Shown: positions 1-9,273, counted from the first letter of the stretch. The stretch is 64,000 nt of DNA from Candidatus Mycolicibacterium alkanivorans (GCF_022760805.1 NZ_JAIVFL010000001.1:2604001-2668000), one strand, 5' to 3'. Notes: a model not told the origin generated them from the sequence alone. Program-made: numbers and translations.

Positions 1-127
1 CCGAATTCACTGTCACCCCCACGACCATGCTCACCGCGGCGAGGACGGCGCCGGCTGCCAGCGGTGCCAGCAGCCGGGAGCGCTGCGAGGTGCCCGGATT
101 CGGGTCAAGCGGGTGGTCAACGGACAT
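1..127 (-). CDS. Membrane protein, N-terminal part only (runs off the left edge)
   Basis: The reverse strand opens with ATG at 127, preceded by a strong GGAGG ribosome site (about 7 bases away), and stays open to the window edge for 42 codons. The visible part has a short polar N-terminus (MSVDHPLDPNPGT) followed by a hydrophobic stretch from residue 19 to 41, so it is a membrane or anchored exported protein. The family cannot be told from this fragment. Confidence 0.6.
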   Translation of the reverse strand, partial: MSVDHPLDPNPGTSQRSRLLAPLAAGAVLAAVSMVVGVTVNS

Positions 128-340
128 GGGATCCCTCCGACTCGGATGTTGGTCTAAGCGAACCACCTCGCGGGGTGTTTTCCGCGCTGGCGAGGCGGCG
201 TTTCGCCGGGCAATCGGGTGCGCCGCCGCACACCCACGCCTTTGCGGTTTCTCCCGAACCGGCGGAGGCAATGCCGTTAGGCTCAGCGCAAGGCCGGCGG
301 GGGCATAGGGCCCGAACGCACACGACCTAGAGGTTGGAAC

Positions 341-784
341 ATGTTCCGCGAACTCGTCGTCACAGCAGCCGTCGCGGTGAGCGCGCTGTGTGCCGCACCG
401 TGCGCCTCGGCCGATGAGCCCCACGGCCCGTTCGCGGGCGATCCGCCTGGCACCAACTATCAGGCCTATCTGCATGCCCCCTGCTACAACTTCGACCGCT
501 TCATCTACGGTCGCGGGCCCGGCGGAGAGCCGTTGGCGTGTCATTGGATTCCCAACCAGTCGCCCTTCGGCATGGATCGCTCGCCGGCCGACGCCGGTGC
601 GTGGGTGGCCTCCTACAAGCTCTACGGCGAGCAGGCAGTCGGCTCGCCGTGCCCCGGCCCGCAGTCGGCGGCCCAGTCTCCGGACGGCCTGCCCATGCTG
701 TGTCTCGGCGCGCAGGGCTGGCAGCCCGGCTACCTGACGTCGGGCGAGTGGGGCAACGGAAGCTCGTTCAACCCGGCGGGCTAA
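341..784 (+). CDS. Secreted hypothetical protein of mycobacterial type
   Basis: A 147-residue protein with a clean signal peptide (MFRELVVTAAVAVSALCAAPCASA, cleavage near residue 24, written here only as a description of a basic start, hydrophobic core and A-x-A end). The mature part is rich in Gly, Pro and aromatic residues with several Cys that could form disulfides in the cell wall space. A GAGG-like ribosome site lies about 10 bases upstream of the ATG. I do not recognise a functional domain. It resembles the many small exported proteins of mycobacteria; no partner is evident. Confidence 0.7.
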   Translation: MFRELVVTAAVAVSALCAAPCASADEPHGPFAGDPPGTNYQAYLHAPCYNFDRFIYGRGPGGEPLACHWIPNQSPFGMDRSPADAGAWVASYKLYGEQAVGSPCPGPQSAAQSPDGLPMLCLGAQGWQPGYLTSGEWGNGSSFNPAG

Positions 785-930
785 CTGCCGGTCGCTTGCG
801 CGGGAGAGCCGCCCAACGCGGCCACCTTGCGGCCACCTTGCGGCCGGATTCGCGGATGTGCTTGATCATGTCGGCTGGCGGAGCGCCCAGCGCGTTGGCG
901 ATCAGTGTCACCTTGGGATGCTGGGGCGCC
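781..930 (-). pseudogene. Internal fragment of a nitronate monooxygenase
   Basis: Reading leftwards, the sequence encodes HPKVTLIANALGAPPADMI followed by KHIRESGRKVAA and, in another frame, ALGGSPAQA. This is the conserved middle of the NMO/2-nitropropane dioxygenase barrel, where the family reads roughly 'P-V-x-LIANALG-P-P-x-D-V-I ... G-x-x-VAAL-x-G'. No N- or C-terminal part is present. An 11-base tandem duplication (819-829 and 830-840, cggccaccttg twice) breaks the frame between the two halves. The segment is therefore a dead remnant wedged between two secreted-protein genes. Family assignment is from motif memory. Confidence 0.55.
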
Positions 931-1085
931 ACCTCCGCCTGCGGGGTGGCGGTGGCGTCGGCACGGCGCCCTCCACCGGAACCCGCTCGCGGCGTCATCG
1001 CAGCATCCCTTAACTGCGATGCGAACACGAGTACCCTTGATTGTGTGCTCGAAGGGGAGCACTTCTCAACGAATTGAGGCTCGCC

Positions 1086-1418
1086 ATGATCGCCTCACGG
1101 CACAGAACCCGACGAATCCTGATGGCCGGGCTCGCCGCCACCACGCTCGCCGCCGCGCTGGCTCCCGCGGTCGCCGAAACGTTCTCCCCGCCGCCGCCGT
1201 CGGCCAGCGCCGGACCGCCCGACTGCGTCAACGGCATCATCCCGCTCAACCCGTACGTCGTGAACTGCAACCTGCCGCCGCGCGGCAAGCAGATCATCGG
1301 CGCCGCTCCGGACGCCGGCGCGATCATCGCCTGTCGGCACGTCCCGATGTGCATCTCGTACTACGTGAACTATCCGGGCGCCCTGCTGGTCCCCGGGTAC
1401 CCGAGTTACGGGCCCTGA
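1086..1418 (+). CDS. Small secreted hypothetical protein
   Basis: A 110-residue protein. I start it at the ATG at 1086, which has a GAGG site just upstream and is directly followed by a textbook signal peptide (basic RHRTRR start, hydrophobic LMAGLAATTLAAALAPAVA core). A longer in-frame start at 1041 would put 15 charged residues before it. The mature part has a Pro-Ser-rich linker and then a compact domain with four Cys (PDCVNG, VNCN, IACRH, MCISYY), probably two disulfides. Function unknown. Confidence 0.7.
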   Translation: MIASRHRTRRILMAGLAATTLAAALAPAVAETFSPPPPSASAGPPDCVNGIIPLNPYVVNCNLPPRGKQIIGAAPDAGAIIACRHVPMCISYYVNYPGALLVPGYPSYGP

Positions 1419-1458
1419 GATCACCGACGTCCCGCACCGCACCATGTGATCGGCGCGG

Positions 1459-2283
1459 TCAGCTCCTGCCGTTGCGGCGCACCCGCAGCGCAAGGGAACT
1501 GAACGCCGCGCCCAGGGCGGCTCGGCCCAGCGCCGGGAAGTGCCCGATCGCATTCGCCGCTCCGCCGCGCCGGCCCGGAATGCTCAATCGCAGGACCGGC
1601 CAGTCGCGCGCGGCGGCCATTGCCGCCAATCCGGCGCGGGGGTTCACCGGCCGCGGGTGGCCGACGAGTGCCATCAACGGCGCGTCCTCGTCGCCGTCGG
1701 AATAGAAGTAGCTGCGCGCCAGGTCGACTCCGTTGGCCTCGCAAAAACGTTGGGCGGCAGCGGCTTTCTGCGTCCCCCACACGACGGGCCGGTTGATCCG
1801 GCCGGTCAACAGCCCGGCTTCGTCGAGTTCGAAGGTGTTGCACACCACGTTCGAGATGCCCAGCGCGCGAGCGACCGGCTCGGCGTGGATGGTCAGCGCC
1901 GAGGAACTGAGCACCACGGTGTGCCCGCGCTGCCGGTGCGCCTCGACGATCTCGCGCATCAGCGGGTACACCCGCTCGGACACCTGCTCGGCGAACAGCC
2001 GCTCGCCGATCTCGTCGAGGTCGGCCAGTGACTCACCGCGCAGATAACCCGCCGCCCGCACCAGCAGCCGCTCGAACTGCATGCGGCCCAGCTTGTAGCG
2101 CAGCGAAGCCTCGATGACGCCGAGAACCTCGCCGATCCGGGCCTGCCCGCGCCGGATTCGGTCGCTGGCGTGCGCGGTCGCGGTGAAGCCGGCCACCAGC
2201 GTTCCGTCGAGGTCGAAGAACGCCCCGGTGGCCGGCCCCTCGGGGCTGTGGGCGATCTGTGTGACGGGGTCCGGTGACAGCAT
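1459..2283 (-). CDS. HAD-superfamily (subclass IB) phosphatase
   Basis: This 274-residue protein is a HAD-IB hydrolase of the phosphoserine-phosphatase-like type. The four HAD motifs are present: DLDGT (nucleophile and acid Asp) near residue 25, the Ser-rich VVLSSSA motif II, the Lys in GTQKAAA, and SDGDEDAPLM for metal binding. An alpha-helical cap lies between motifs I and II. Such proteins in mycobacteria often act on phospholipid or amino-acid phosphates, but the substrate cannot be read here. I chose the ATG at 2283; the frame is open for 40 more codons upstream but that part is low-complexity and unlike the family. Confidence 0.8.
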   Translation of the reverse strand: MLSPDPVTQIAHSPEGPATGAFFDLDGTLVAGFTATAHASDRIRRGQARIGEVLGVIEASLRYKLGRMQFERLLVRAAGYLRGESLADLDEIGERLFAEQVSERVYPLMREIVEAHRQRGHTVVLSSSALTIHAEPVARALGISNVVCNTFELDEAGLLTGRINRPVVWGTQKAAAAQRFCEANGVDLARSYFYSDGDEDAPLMALVGHPRPVNPRAGLAAMAAARDWPVLRLSIPGRRGGAANAIGHFPALGRAALGAAFSSLALRVRRNGRS

Positions 2284-2422
2284 CACCACACCATCATGGC
2301 CGAGGCTCAGTCGAGCCACCGAGTGACGGTCCCGCCGCCGAGCTTTGCGCTGGCCACGAGGTCCGCCGGGATCCGGAAGATCCGTCCCGACCAGGCCACC
2401 CAAGGGCTGCCTGCGACTCGAT

Positions 2423-2440
2423 CGGGGGCGTCGGCCCCCG
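2423..2440 (-). terminator. Hairpin after the DMT transporter gene
   Basis: A perfect 7-base stem (cgggggc / gcccccg) with a 4-base loop lies 12 bases past the stop codon of the transporter gene on the reverse strand. There is no clear T-tract, as is usual in mycobacteria, so this is a likely but not certain terminator. Confidence 0.45.
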
Positions 2441-2451
2441 GAATTCGTGAG

Positions 2452-3405
2452 CTAGGCGCTCCGGCGGGTGTCCGCCCTGACGGAGGCTTCCCTGACGGAG
2501 GCTTCCAGCTCGTCTTCCCAGGCTCCCTCGTCGCGGCCCAGCGCGATGGTCGCCGCCGCCATCGCACCCACCACGACGGCCAGCACGACGGCCGAGGGCT
2601 TGCTGACCGCCAGATGCTCGCCGAGCAGTACCTCACCCAGCAGCACCGCCACTACCGGCTCCAGCACCAGCATGGCCGGCACCGAGGCCCGCAGTGAGCC
2701 GGCGTGAAACGCCGACTGCTGCAGCAGTGTCGCGATGACACCGATGACGATCAGCAGGTACAGGATGGGGGAGGCCAGCAGCTTGACCATGTTGCCGTGG
2801 GTGACGATGTGCATGACGAGCTTGGTCAGCGCCGCCACCACACCGAACAGCACGCCGACCCCGACCGCCAGCAGGATCGCCCGCCGCCAGTCGGAGAACC
2901 GCACGGCCACGCCCGCGCAACCTGCGACGAACAGCAGACTGATGCCCGCCACGAGTCCGGCGGGCAACACGGCACCGTCGTAGTCGCCGGGCTTCGTGCG
3001 GGCCAGTGCCACGAAGATGCCCAGCGCCACGGTCAGCAGAACGGCCCAGCCCCACTCGGCGCGCGTCACCCGCCGGTGGGCCAGCCGGGCGCTGAGCGGA
3101 AGGGCGAACAGCAGCGCGGACACCAGCAGGGGAGCGACGAGCAGCAACGAGCCGAAGGCCAGCGCGACCGCCTGGAACGCGTACCCGGTGACTGCCGCGG
3201 CGGTACCGGCCCACCACAACCGCCGGCGCAGCAGCGTCGACACCATGACGGTGCTGACACCTTGGTCAGCCGGAACGTCCATCGTCGCCCGCTGGCGGAC
3301 GACGATGCCGATGGCTGCGAACACCGCACCCGCGAGGGCTGCTGCCACAACCAGGGCGTGTTGCAGCAATGTCGTCAGTCCCTTCCGCGGTGTCGGCTGT
3401 AGCAC
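2452..3405 (-). CDS. DMT/EamA-type membrane transporter
   Basis: A 317-residue integral membrane protein with about nine or ten hydrophobic helices spread along the whole length, in two similar halves. This fits the drug/metabolite transporter superfamily. The short charged C-terminal tail lies in the cytoplasm and contains a duplicated VREAS element made by a perfect 15-base tandem repeat at 2476-2505. The substrate cannot be assigned. The gene stands alone between the HAD phosphatase and the GH2 gene, all on the same strand but with separate spacing. Confidence 0.8.
   Translation of the reverse strand: MLQPTPRKGLTTLLQHALVVAAALAGAVFAAIGIVVRQRATMDVPADQGVSTVMVSTLLRRRLWWAGTAAAVTGYAFQAVALAFGSLLLVAPLLVSALLFALPLSARLAHRRVTRAEWGWAVLLTVALGIFVALARTKPGDYDGAVLPAGLVAGISLLFVAGCAGVAVRFSDWRRAILLAVGVGVLFGVVAALTKLVMHIVTHGNMVKLLASPILYLLIVIGVIATLLQQSAFHAGSLRASVPAMLVLEPVVAVLLGEVLLGEHLAVSKPSAVVLAVVVGAMAAATIALGRDEGAWEDELEASVREASVRADTRRSA
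2476..2505. repeat. 15-base tandem repeat inside the DMT transporter tail
   Basis: The unit cctgacggaggcttc occurs twice without a gap. It adds one five-residue unit (two copies of a REASV-type motif) to the C-terminal tail of the transporter and keeps the frame, so it may vary in copy number between strains. Confidence 0.85.
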
Positions 3406-3426
3406 CGAATGTAGGCCACGCGAGCG

Positions 3427-6192
3427 TCAGCGCACCTGCACGACCGTCGGCGTGCTGTTGTAGCCGGTGACCCGTACCCAGTCGGCGGGGGGCCCGCCGG
3501 CGGGAACGCGCCCCCCGATGGAGACGGTCTCGCCCGGAAACACGGTGACGTAGTTGTCGTCGTACTCGATCGGCAGGATCTCGTCGGCCAACGGACTCGG
3601 CAGCAGCTCAGCGCGCTCGAAGAAGGCGACGCGCGGCGTCGGGTTGTGCAGCGTGATGGTCACCTTCTGGCCTTGGGCGTCGTCGTCGCCGTCGGCGTGT
3701 GCGCTGATGTCCAGCGGCACCTTGGGCATCGCGTTCAGCGCGGTCATGTCGGCCCAGCTGACCTGTTTGGTGTCGAAGGCCGCGTCATTGGACGGCGGCC
3801 CGACATCGTCGACCCGCCGGGACTGCCAGTAGACGTTGCCGGTGACAAGGTGACCGGCGGAGTCGAGCAGTTCGCAGCGCACGAAGAACACCGGGGAGTC
3901 CGGTGGCCCGGGCGGCAGCGTCATGACCGGTGCAGCGCTGCCGGGGCCGATGGCGATGTCGTCGGAGGCCCGGTCGTCGCGCAGCCGGCCCGACACGTCG
4001 TAGGTGCGTACCCGTACCCGCAGCTTGTCCTGCCCGTAGGGGGTCTGGTTGACGACGGTGACGTGCGCCTGGCGGTGGTTGCCGGTGGCATAGGAGTCGA
4101 ACACCACCGACAGCGGACGCAGGCCCTTCTTGGCGCCGTAGTAGGCCCCGCCGGGCCGCAGGTAGTAGTCGAAGATGTTGCCGAAGAACGACGGCCAGTG
4201 GCTGTTGAGCATCCAATAGATCGTCATCTTGTGGCCGTCCCAGCCGTTGGCGGCGAATGACTCGAACTGCGCGCGAGTGGCCTCGTAGTGGGCCAGCTGC
4301 GCCTTGTCGGCGAATACCTGGGCGTTGGGCGAGGGACCGTAGCGGCGGTCTATCACCCGGCGCACGTTGACCAGCTGAGAGTTCTGCGGGCCCGACCCGG
4401 CGTGGAAGAACCAGGTGTCGTTGATCGGCCACAGCTTGTCGGGCGGGATGAACTTGCGCAAGCTGGAATAAGGCGGGATGTGCTCGTTGTCGCCCTGCTC
4501 GGCCGAGGAGCCGCGGGCCGCGCCGTAGCGGCCGCTGAACCAGTAGGAGGGCGGCCGCCAGCTGTACGGGCCGGCCATCTGGATGCCGTCCCACGTCGGC
4601 TGGCCGCTGCTGTCCCGGTTCAGCGACGACACCGTGTCGACGGTGGCGTTCTGCCAGTGCAGGTCGGTCAGGATGCGGTGGTAGTCGGCGAGCACCTCGG
4701 CCGGCGGGCGGCCGTCGCTGCCGTTGGCCCAGACGAACACCGAGGGGTGCGAGCGCAGCATGTCGATCTGCGAGCGCATGCTCTCCTGGGCGACGCGGCG
4801 GTCCTCGTCGTCCCACTGCTGCCACTTCTCCCACTGGTTGCAGCACATCCAGCCGTACATCAGCGGGATGCCCATCTCGTCGGCCATCTCGACGAACCGC
4901 GCGGAGGAGATCTTGGACTCCAGTCGCAGCATGTTCAGCCCGAGGTCTTTGGCGTAGCGCAGGATCGCGGCGTCGCGGTCGGGGTCGTACCGGTAGAGCA
5001 GGTCGGGGGTGTAGGTGGCCCCGCGTACCAGGAAGTCCTTGCCGTTGACCTCGAGGTAGAAGTTGCCCCCGGTGCCCAGTTGGGCGAACGAGTCATCGCC
5101 GTCGCGCCCCTGGGTGATGGTGCGGATCCCGAACTTTGAAGAGGCGGTGTCGGTGACCGTGCGGTTCTGGACGAAGTCCAGCTTCAGGTCGTACAGGTCG
5201 GGGTGACCCATCGTGTAGGGCCACCACAGGTCGGGGTGGCTGACCGTCAGCGCGGCGAACCGGTCCGGGGTCAGGCTGATCTCCCGCTCTTCGCCTGGTT
5301 TGAGCGAGACGGGTTCGTCGACGTGGATGGGGGCCTTGCCGTCGCGGGTGATCGTCGCGCGCAGCACACCGCTCACTCTCTCGTCGGAGTAGTTGCGCAG
5401 GCCGGTGTAGATTGTCAGCCGCGCGCTGTCGGTGTCCGGCAGCGGCAGTTCGGTGTTGACCGTGGCGGCGCCGATGGCCACCGCGCCGGATGTCTTGAGG
5501 TACACCGGTTTCCAGATGCCGGCGTTGCGGTCGGGGACGAACGAGTTACCGTTGGCCGGATTTTTGTCCGGCCCCTGGTAGCCCAGGTAACGCCAGTTGA
5601 TCCAGTCGTACCAGCTGTCGGCCAGTTCGACACCGTTGATGTCCTGGATGGCCCGTTCCGGAGTCACCTTGACCGCCAAGACGTTCGGGGTGCCCTGCTG
5701 AATCCACGGGGTCACGTCGAGTTGGTGGTCGTCGTACATCCCGACGATCTGGCGGTTGTCGGCCACCCGGTGGCCGTTGAGCCAGATCTCGGCGCGGTAG
5801 TTGATGCCCGGGAAATCCAGCAGGTAGGTGCGCTGCCCGGCCGGGGGACTTAAGGTCGTCCGGTACCACCAGTCCTGCTTGTAGAGATCCTGCGGGACCT
5901 CGGTGAGTATGTTCTTGCCGTAGTACAGGTTGGGGTAGGTGCCGTCATCCTGGAGGGTCTGCAGAACCGTGGCCGGCATCCGGTTCACCGGGTGCCACCC
6001 GGAGTCGTCGTAACCGGTGCTGGACACCGCCTTGCCGTCGGCGCCCAGATCGGTGGCGGACTGGAGCTTCCAGCCGGTGGACAGTTCGAGGTCCTGGGCG
6101 GCCTGCGGCGGGGAAGCTCCGAAGATCCGGCAGTCCCCGGCGTACACCAACAGGAGCACGACGACGACGATCGCTCCGAACGTCTTCGCCAC
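3427..6192 (-). CDS. Secreted glycoside hydrolase family 2 protein (exo-beta-glucosaminidase-like)
   Basis: A large (921-residue) exported GH2 enzyme. A single hydrophobic anchor (AIVVVVLLLVYA) sits right after the start. Then follow a sugar-binding jelly-roll (WLNGHRVADN), an immunoglobulin-like domain, the TIM barrel, and C-terminal beta domains. The acid/base motif is not the NE of beta-galactosidases: the barrel has WANGSD, matching the GSD Asp of exo-beta-D-glucosaminidases and related CsxA-type enzymes (Asp 517 counted from the upstream ATG at 6264). The likely nucleophile Glu is in SSAEQ about 72 residues later. I prefer the GTG at 6192, which has AGGAG/GGAGG upstream and begins directly before the anchor, over the ATG at 6264. 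Substrate is inferred, perhaps an amino-sugar polymer. Confidence 0.82.
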   Translation of the reverse strand: MAKTFGAIVVVVLLLVYAGDCRIFGASPPQAAQDLELSTGWKLQSATDLGADGKAVSSTGYDDSGWHPVNRMPATVLQTLQDDGTYPNLYYGKNILTEVPQDLYKQDWWYRTTLSPPAGQRTYLLDFPGINYRAEIWLNGHRVADNRQIVGMYDDHQLDVTPWIQQGTPNVLAVKVTPERAIQDINGVELADSWYDWINWRYLGYQGPDKNPANGNSFVPDRNAGIWKPVYLKTSGAVAIGAATVNTELPLPDTDSARLTIYTGLRNYSDERVSGVLRATITRDGKAPIHVDEPVSLKPGEEREISLTPDRFAALTVSHPDLWWPYTMGHPDLYDLKLDFVQNRTVTDTASSKFGIRTITQGRDGDDSFAQLGTGGNFYLEVNGKDFLVRGATYTPDLLYRYDPDRDAAILRYAKDLGLNMLRLESKISSARFVEMADEMGIPLMYGWMCCNQWEKWQQWDDEDRRVAQESMRSQIDMLRSHPSVFVWANGSDGRPPAEVLADYHRILTDLHWQNATVDTVSSLNRDSSGQPTWDGIQMAGPYSWRPPSYWFSGRYGAARGSSAEQGDNEHIPPYSSLRKFIPPDKLWPINDTWFFHAGSGPQNSQLVNVRRVIDRRYGPSPNAQVFADKAQLAHYEATRAQFESFAANGWDGHKMTIYWMLNSHWPSFFGNIFDYYLRPGGAYYGAKKGLRPLSVVFDSYATGNHRQAHVTVVNQTPYGQDKLRVRVRTYDVSGRLRDDRASDDIAIGPGSAAPVMTLPPGPPDSPVFFVRCELLDSAGHLVTGNVYWQSRRVDDVGPPSNDAAFDTKQVSWADMTALNAMPKVPLDISAHADGDDDAQGQKVTITLHNPTPRVAFFERAELLPSPLADEILPIEYDDNYVTVFPGETVSIGGRVPAGGPPADWVRVTGYNSTPTVVQVR

Positions 6193-6504
6193 CGTCCTCC
6201 AACTCCTTGCATCGATGTTGCGACAAGACAACGGCTCGGCGAACGCCGGGTGTCGCCGATACATCTTGGCAGAGCCGCAGTCTGGTCGTCGTGTCTGGTT
6301 TATGTGGAACGCAGCACAGGTACCTGATGCAACCGTACGAGCTGACCGAACGCCTCAACGTCGCGGACAACATCCGGGAACAGTTCGGTTCCCACTGAGA
6401 CCAGCGCCGCTACGACCACTTCGTGGACCCCGCGCCGAAGACCCAGGGAAAGCCGACTTAGCAGGGACGCCGCGGAACCGTGCCCGTCGATCTAGGCTTA
6501 CGCC

Positions 6505-7170
6505 ATGACTGATCAGGACCGCGCGGCAGCCCGCCGCGAGATTGCCGATGCCCTGCTGACCGCGCTCGAACGCCGCCACGAGGTGCTCGACGTCATCGTG
6601 GAATCGCCCGACCGCTCCTCGGCGATCGAGGCCATCACCGCGCTGCTGGGCAAGTCCCGGAGGGGCGGTGAAGCCATCATGGGCATGTCCTTCGACCAGT
6701 TGACGAAGGACTCGCGACGCCGGATCGCCAAGGAACTCGACGACCTCAACAGCCAGCTCAGCTTCACCCTCGGTGAGCGCCCGGCAAGCTCCGACGACCG
6801 GCTGTATCTGCGGCCGTTCTCCCACGACGCCGACCGCGACATCTTCGCGGTCCGCACCGACGAGATGGGTGCCGCAGGCGACGGATCGGGTTCCCCGGCC
6901 GCCGATCTCGACGCCGAGATCCGTTCCGCGCGAGAGCGTCTGCACGCCGAGGAGGCGGCGTGGTTCGTCGCCGTCGACGGTGAGGACAAGGTGGGCATGG
7001 TCTTCGGCGAGCTCGCCGGCGGCGAGGTCAACGTCCGCATCTGGATTCACCCGGACCACCGCAAGAAGGGCTACGGCACCGCCGCGCTGCGCAAATCCCG
7101 ATCGGAGATGGCGGCGCACTTCCCGGCGGTTCCACTGGTGGTGCGCGCACCGGGGGGCGGCGCGGGCTGA
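6505..7170 (+). CDS. GNAT acetyltransferase with a GyrA tower-like N-terminal region
   Basis: A 221-residue two-part protein. Residues 15-85 ([20 protein letters not shown], then [18 protein letters not shown] and [14 protein letters not shown]) look like the long alpha-helical coiled-coil/tower element of type II topoisomerase A subunits, including the 'A-I-x-M-x-x-x-x-L-T' turn. Residues 97-215 are a GNAT fold: conserved [21 protein letters not shown] carries the acetyl-CoA pyrophosphate loop (R-K-K-G-Y-G). It would acetylate an unknown amine while using the helical part for dimerisation or docking. The acetyltransferase call is firm; the GyrA resemblance is my reading and needs a profile search. 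Confidence 0.75.
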   Translation: MTDQDRAAARREIADALLTALERRHEVLDVIVESPDRSSAIEAITALLGKSRRGGEAIMGMSFDQLTKDSRRRIAKELDDLNSQLSFTLGERPASSDDRLYLRPFSHDADRDIFAVRTDEMGAAGDGSGSPAADLDAEIRSARERLHAEEAAWFVAVDGEDKVGMVFGELAGGEVNVRIWIHPDHRKKGYGTAALRKSRSEMAAHFPAVPLVVRAPGGGAG

Positions 7171-7235
7171 CCTCGCCGGGATTGCTGTCGACCAGACCTG
7201 AGCCGCGCGCGGGGTGCTGCGTAGTGTCGCACGGT

Positions 7236-8519
7236 ATGAGTACGCGTGCGGGAATCGTGGTCACCGGCACCGAGGTGCTGACCGGACGCGTGGCCGACCG
7301 CAACGGCCCGTGGGTGGCCGACCGGCTGTTCGAGCTCGGCGTCGAGCTGGCGCACATCACGATCTGCGGTGACCGGGCGAGCGACATCGAGGCGCAGCTG
7401 CGTTTCCTCGCCGCTGAAGGCGTGGACCTGATCGTGACGACTGGCGGGCTGGGACCGACGGCCGATGACATGACGGTGGAGATCGTCGCCCGTTTCTGCG
7501 GCCGGGAGCTGGTCCTGGACGCTGAGCTGGAAGCCAGGATCGCGGCGGTCCTGAAGTCGTTGATGGCGCGCTACACCGGCGTCGACTTCGATGCGGTGCG
7601 CGCCGCCAACCGCAAGCAGGCCATGGTTCCCGTCGGCGCGCAGGTCCTCGACCCGGTCGGTACCGCGCCCGGGGTGGTGGTGCCCGGCAAGCCGACAGTG
7701 CTGGTTCTACCCGGGCCGCCCTGGGAACTGCAGGCCATGTGGCCGGCCGCGATGGCCAGCGACGCCGTGCAGCAGGCGATCGTCGGCCGGACCATCTATC
7801 ACCAGGACACCGTCCGCATGTTCGGGCTGGCCGAGTCAGGTCTGGCCGAGACATTGCGCGAGGCCGAGAGAGTCGTTCCGGGATTCGCCGACCTTGAGAT
7901 CACCACCTGCCTGCGCCGCGGCGAGCTGGAGATGGTGACCCGCTATGAGCCGCGTAGTGCGGGGGCGTACCGGCAGTTGATGGCCGTCGTCCGCGACCGG
8001 CACGGCGCCTTGGTGTTCTCCGAGGACGGATCCCTGGTCGACGACCTGGTGGCACGGTTGCTGGCCGGCCGGCGGATCGCGACCGCCGAATCGTGCACCG
8101 CCGGTCTGCTCGCGGCCCGGCTGACCGACATCGCCGGCTCGTCGGCCTACGTCGCCGGTGGGGTGGTGGCCTACGCCAACGAGGCGAAGGTCGATCTGCT
8201 GGGAGTCGACGCGGCTCTGATCGACGCACACGGCGCGGTGTCCCAGGAAGTGGCCAAGGCGATGGCGGACGGGGCGCTGCGCCGGTTCGACGCCGATACC
8301 GCCGTGGCGATCACGGGGATCGCCGGCCCCGGCGGCGGGACGGCGGACAAGCCGGTGGGCACCGTCTGGTTCTGCGTGAAGCTGGCCGAGGGCACCACGG
8401 TGATTCGATCTCTTCGTCTGCCCGGGCAGCGCTCGGACATCCGGGACCGGTCCACGACCGTGGCCATGCACCTCTTGCGGCGCACGCTCCTCGGCGAATT
8501 CGGCGCTCTGGAAGCCTAA
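7236..8519 (+). CDS. cinA: CinA: nicotinamide-nucleotide amidohydrolase / competence-damage protein
   Basis: A 427-residue CinA. The N-terminal MoCF-type domain begins [19 protein letters not shown] and has the [13 protein letters not shown] loop; the C-terminal PncC domain has AESCTAG, the VAYANEAK stretch and [17 protein letters not shown]. CinA recycles pyridine nucleotides by deamidating NMN and cleaves ADP-ribose-type compounds. The ATG at 7236 gives the usual N-terminus; an in-frame start at 7182 adds 18 unlike residues. It ends four bases into the opposite-strand gene at 8516, so the two are tightly convergent. Confidence 0.93.
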   Translation: MSTRAGIVVTGTEVLTGRVADRNGPWVADRLFELGVELAHITICGDRASDIEAQLRFLAAEGVDLIVTTGGLGPTADDMTVEIVARFCGRELVLDAELEARIAAVLKSLMARYTGVDFDAVRAANRKQAMVPVGAQVLDPVGTAPGVVVPGKPTVLVLPGPPWELQAMWPAAMASDAVQQAIVGRTIYHQDTVRMFGLAESGLAETLREAERVVPGFADLEITTCLRRGELEMVTRYEPRSAGAYRQLMAVVRDRHGALVFSEDGSLVDDLVARLLAGRRIATAESCTAGLLAARLTDIAGSSAYVAGGVVAYANEAKVDLLGVDAALIDAHGAVSQEVAKAMADGALRRFDADTAVAITGIAGPGGGTADKPVGTVWFCVKLAEGTTVIRSLRLPGQRSDIRDRSTTVAMHLLRRTLLGEFGALEA

Positions 8520-8788
8520 TTCAGGCAGATCTGGGCGTCTTCGACCGCCAGGTCATACGCCACGGCGCTGTCCGGATCGCACAGCGTGTCGAAACGGGCA
8601 CCGAGGTTCGCCAGTTCCACCACGAGTTCGGCGCGGTCAAGGCCGGCATCGAGGGCGGCGTCGAGCAAGCCGAGGATCTCGTCACGGCACATCGCCGCGC
8701 CGTTGACACGAAGGCCGGCGGCTTGGACCTGACGCGCCGCGCGGATCATCCGCCGGGCGTAACGCCGCTCGTCTGCGAATTCACTCAT
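8516..8788 (-). CDS. Small conserved hypothetical protein, mostly helical
   Basis: A 90-residue acidic, Ala/Leu-rich protein with no signal peptide or membrane segment, probably an all-helical cytoplasmic protein. Its stop overlaps the end of cinA by four bases, tail to tail. Codon use matches the neighbours, which supports a real gene. Function unknown. Confidence 0.6.
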   Translation of the reverse strand: MSEFADERRYARRMIRAARQVQAAGLRVNGAAMCRDEILGLLDAALDAGLDRAELVVELANLGARFDTLCDPDSAVAYDLAVEDAQICLN

Positions 8789-8914
8789 TCGGGCAGCCTT
8801 TCGATGGCGGTGCGGCGACCAAGCCGTCCGTGCACCGGTTTCTTCAGCACGCGTTCAGACTGCCGCTCCGGCGCCGTCGCCGACAGGGACTTGTGGCCCT
8901 GTCTTGGCGGGCAA

Positions 8915-8939
8915 TTTGACAAACCGACCAGAGGTCAAA
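8915..8939. promoter_or_regulatory. TTTGAC-N13-GTCAAA inverted repeat in the promoter region of the 9043 gene
   Basis: In the 254-base gap between the opposed genes at 8788 and 9043, a perfect 6-base inverted repeat (tttgac and gtcaaa, 13 bases apart) contains a TTGACA that could also act as a -35 box. It is shorter than most operators, so this is only a candidate. Confidence 0.3.
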
Positions 8940-9042
8940 ACGCCCGTGAACAATCAATCTGTTTGCCCGGTTCGAGCGGAATTGCGCGCGTAACGTAATC
9001 CCCGTCCGCTCAGTGCGTCTCATTGTCGGTGGGAGAACGAGA

Positions 9043-9273
9043 ATGCGAAAAATCATCATGGGCTTTGCCGCGGCCGGCATCATTGCCGGCTCATTGACGG
9101 GTGCGCAAACGGCCAATGCAGCGCAACCGAACCATGCCACCCCGTCGAGTCCGAACAATTCCGCACCGATCGTCACCGCGCTCGACTGCCACGGCACCAC
9201 CGGCAACATGGGCTGCGGGCCCGGCTTCTTCTGGCGTGACGGCTGGCGCGGGTGGGGCTGTTACCCCTGCTGA
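9043..9273 (+). CDS. Very small secreted protein with a Cys/Trp/Gly-rich tail
   Basis: A 76-residue exported protein. The ATG at 9043 has GGGAGA upstream and starts a signal peptide (MRKIIMGFAAAGIIAGSL then TGAQTANAA). The mature chain is a Pro/Asn/Ser linker followed by a compact end with DCHGTTGNMGCGPGFFWRD and GWGCYPC, four Cys likely forming two disulfides. The pattern is that of small exported mycobacterial proteins of unknown role. Confidence 0.68.
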   Translation: MRKIIMGFAAAGIIAGSLTGAQTANAAQPNHATPSSPNNSAPIVTALDCHGTTGNMGCGPGFFWRDGWRGWGCYPC

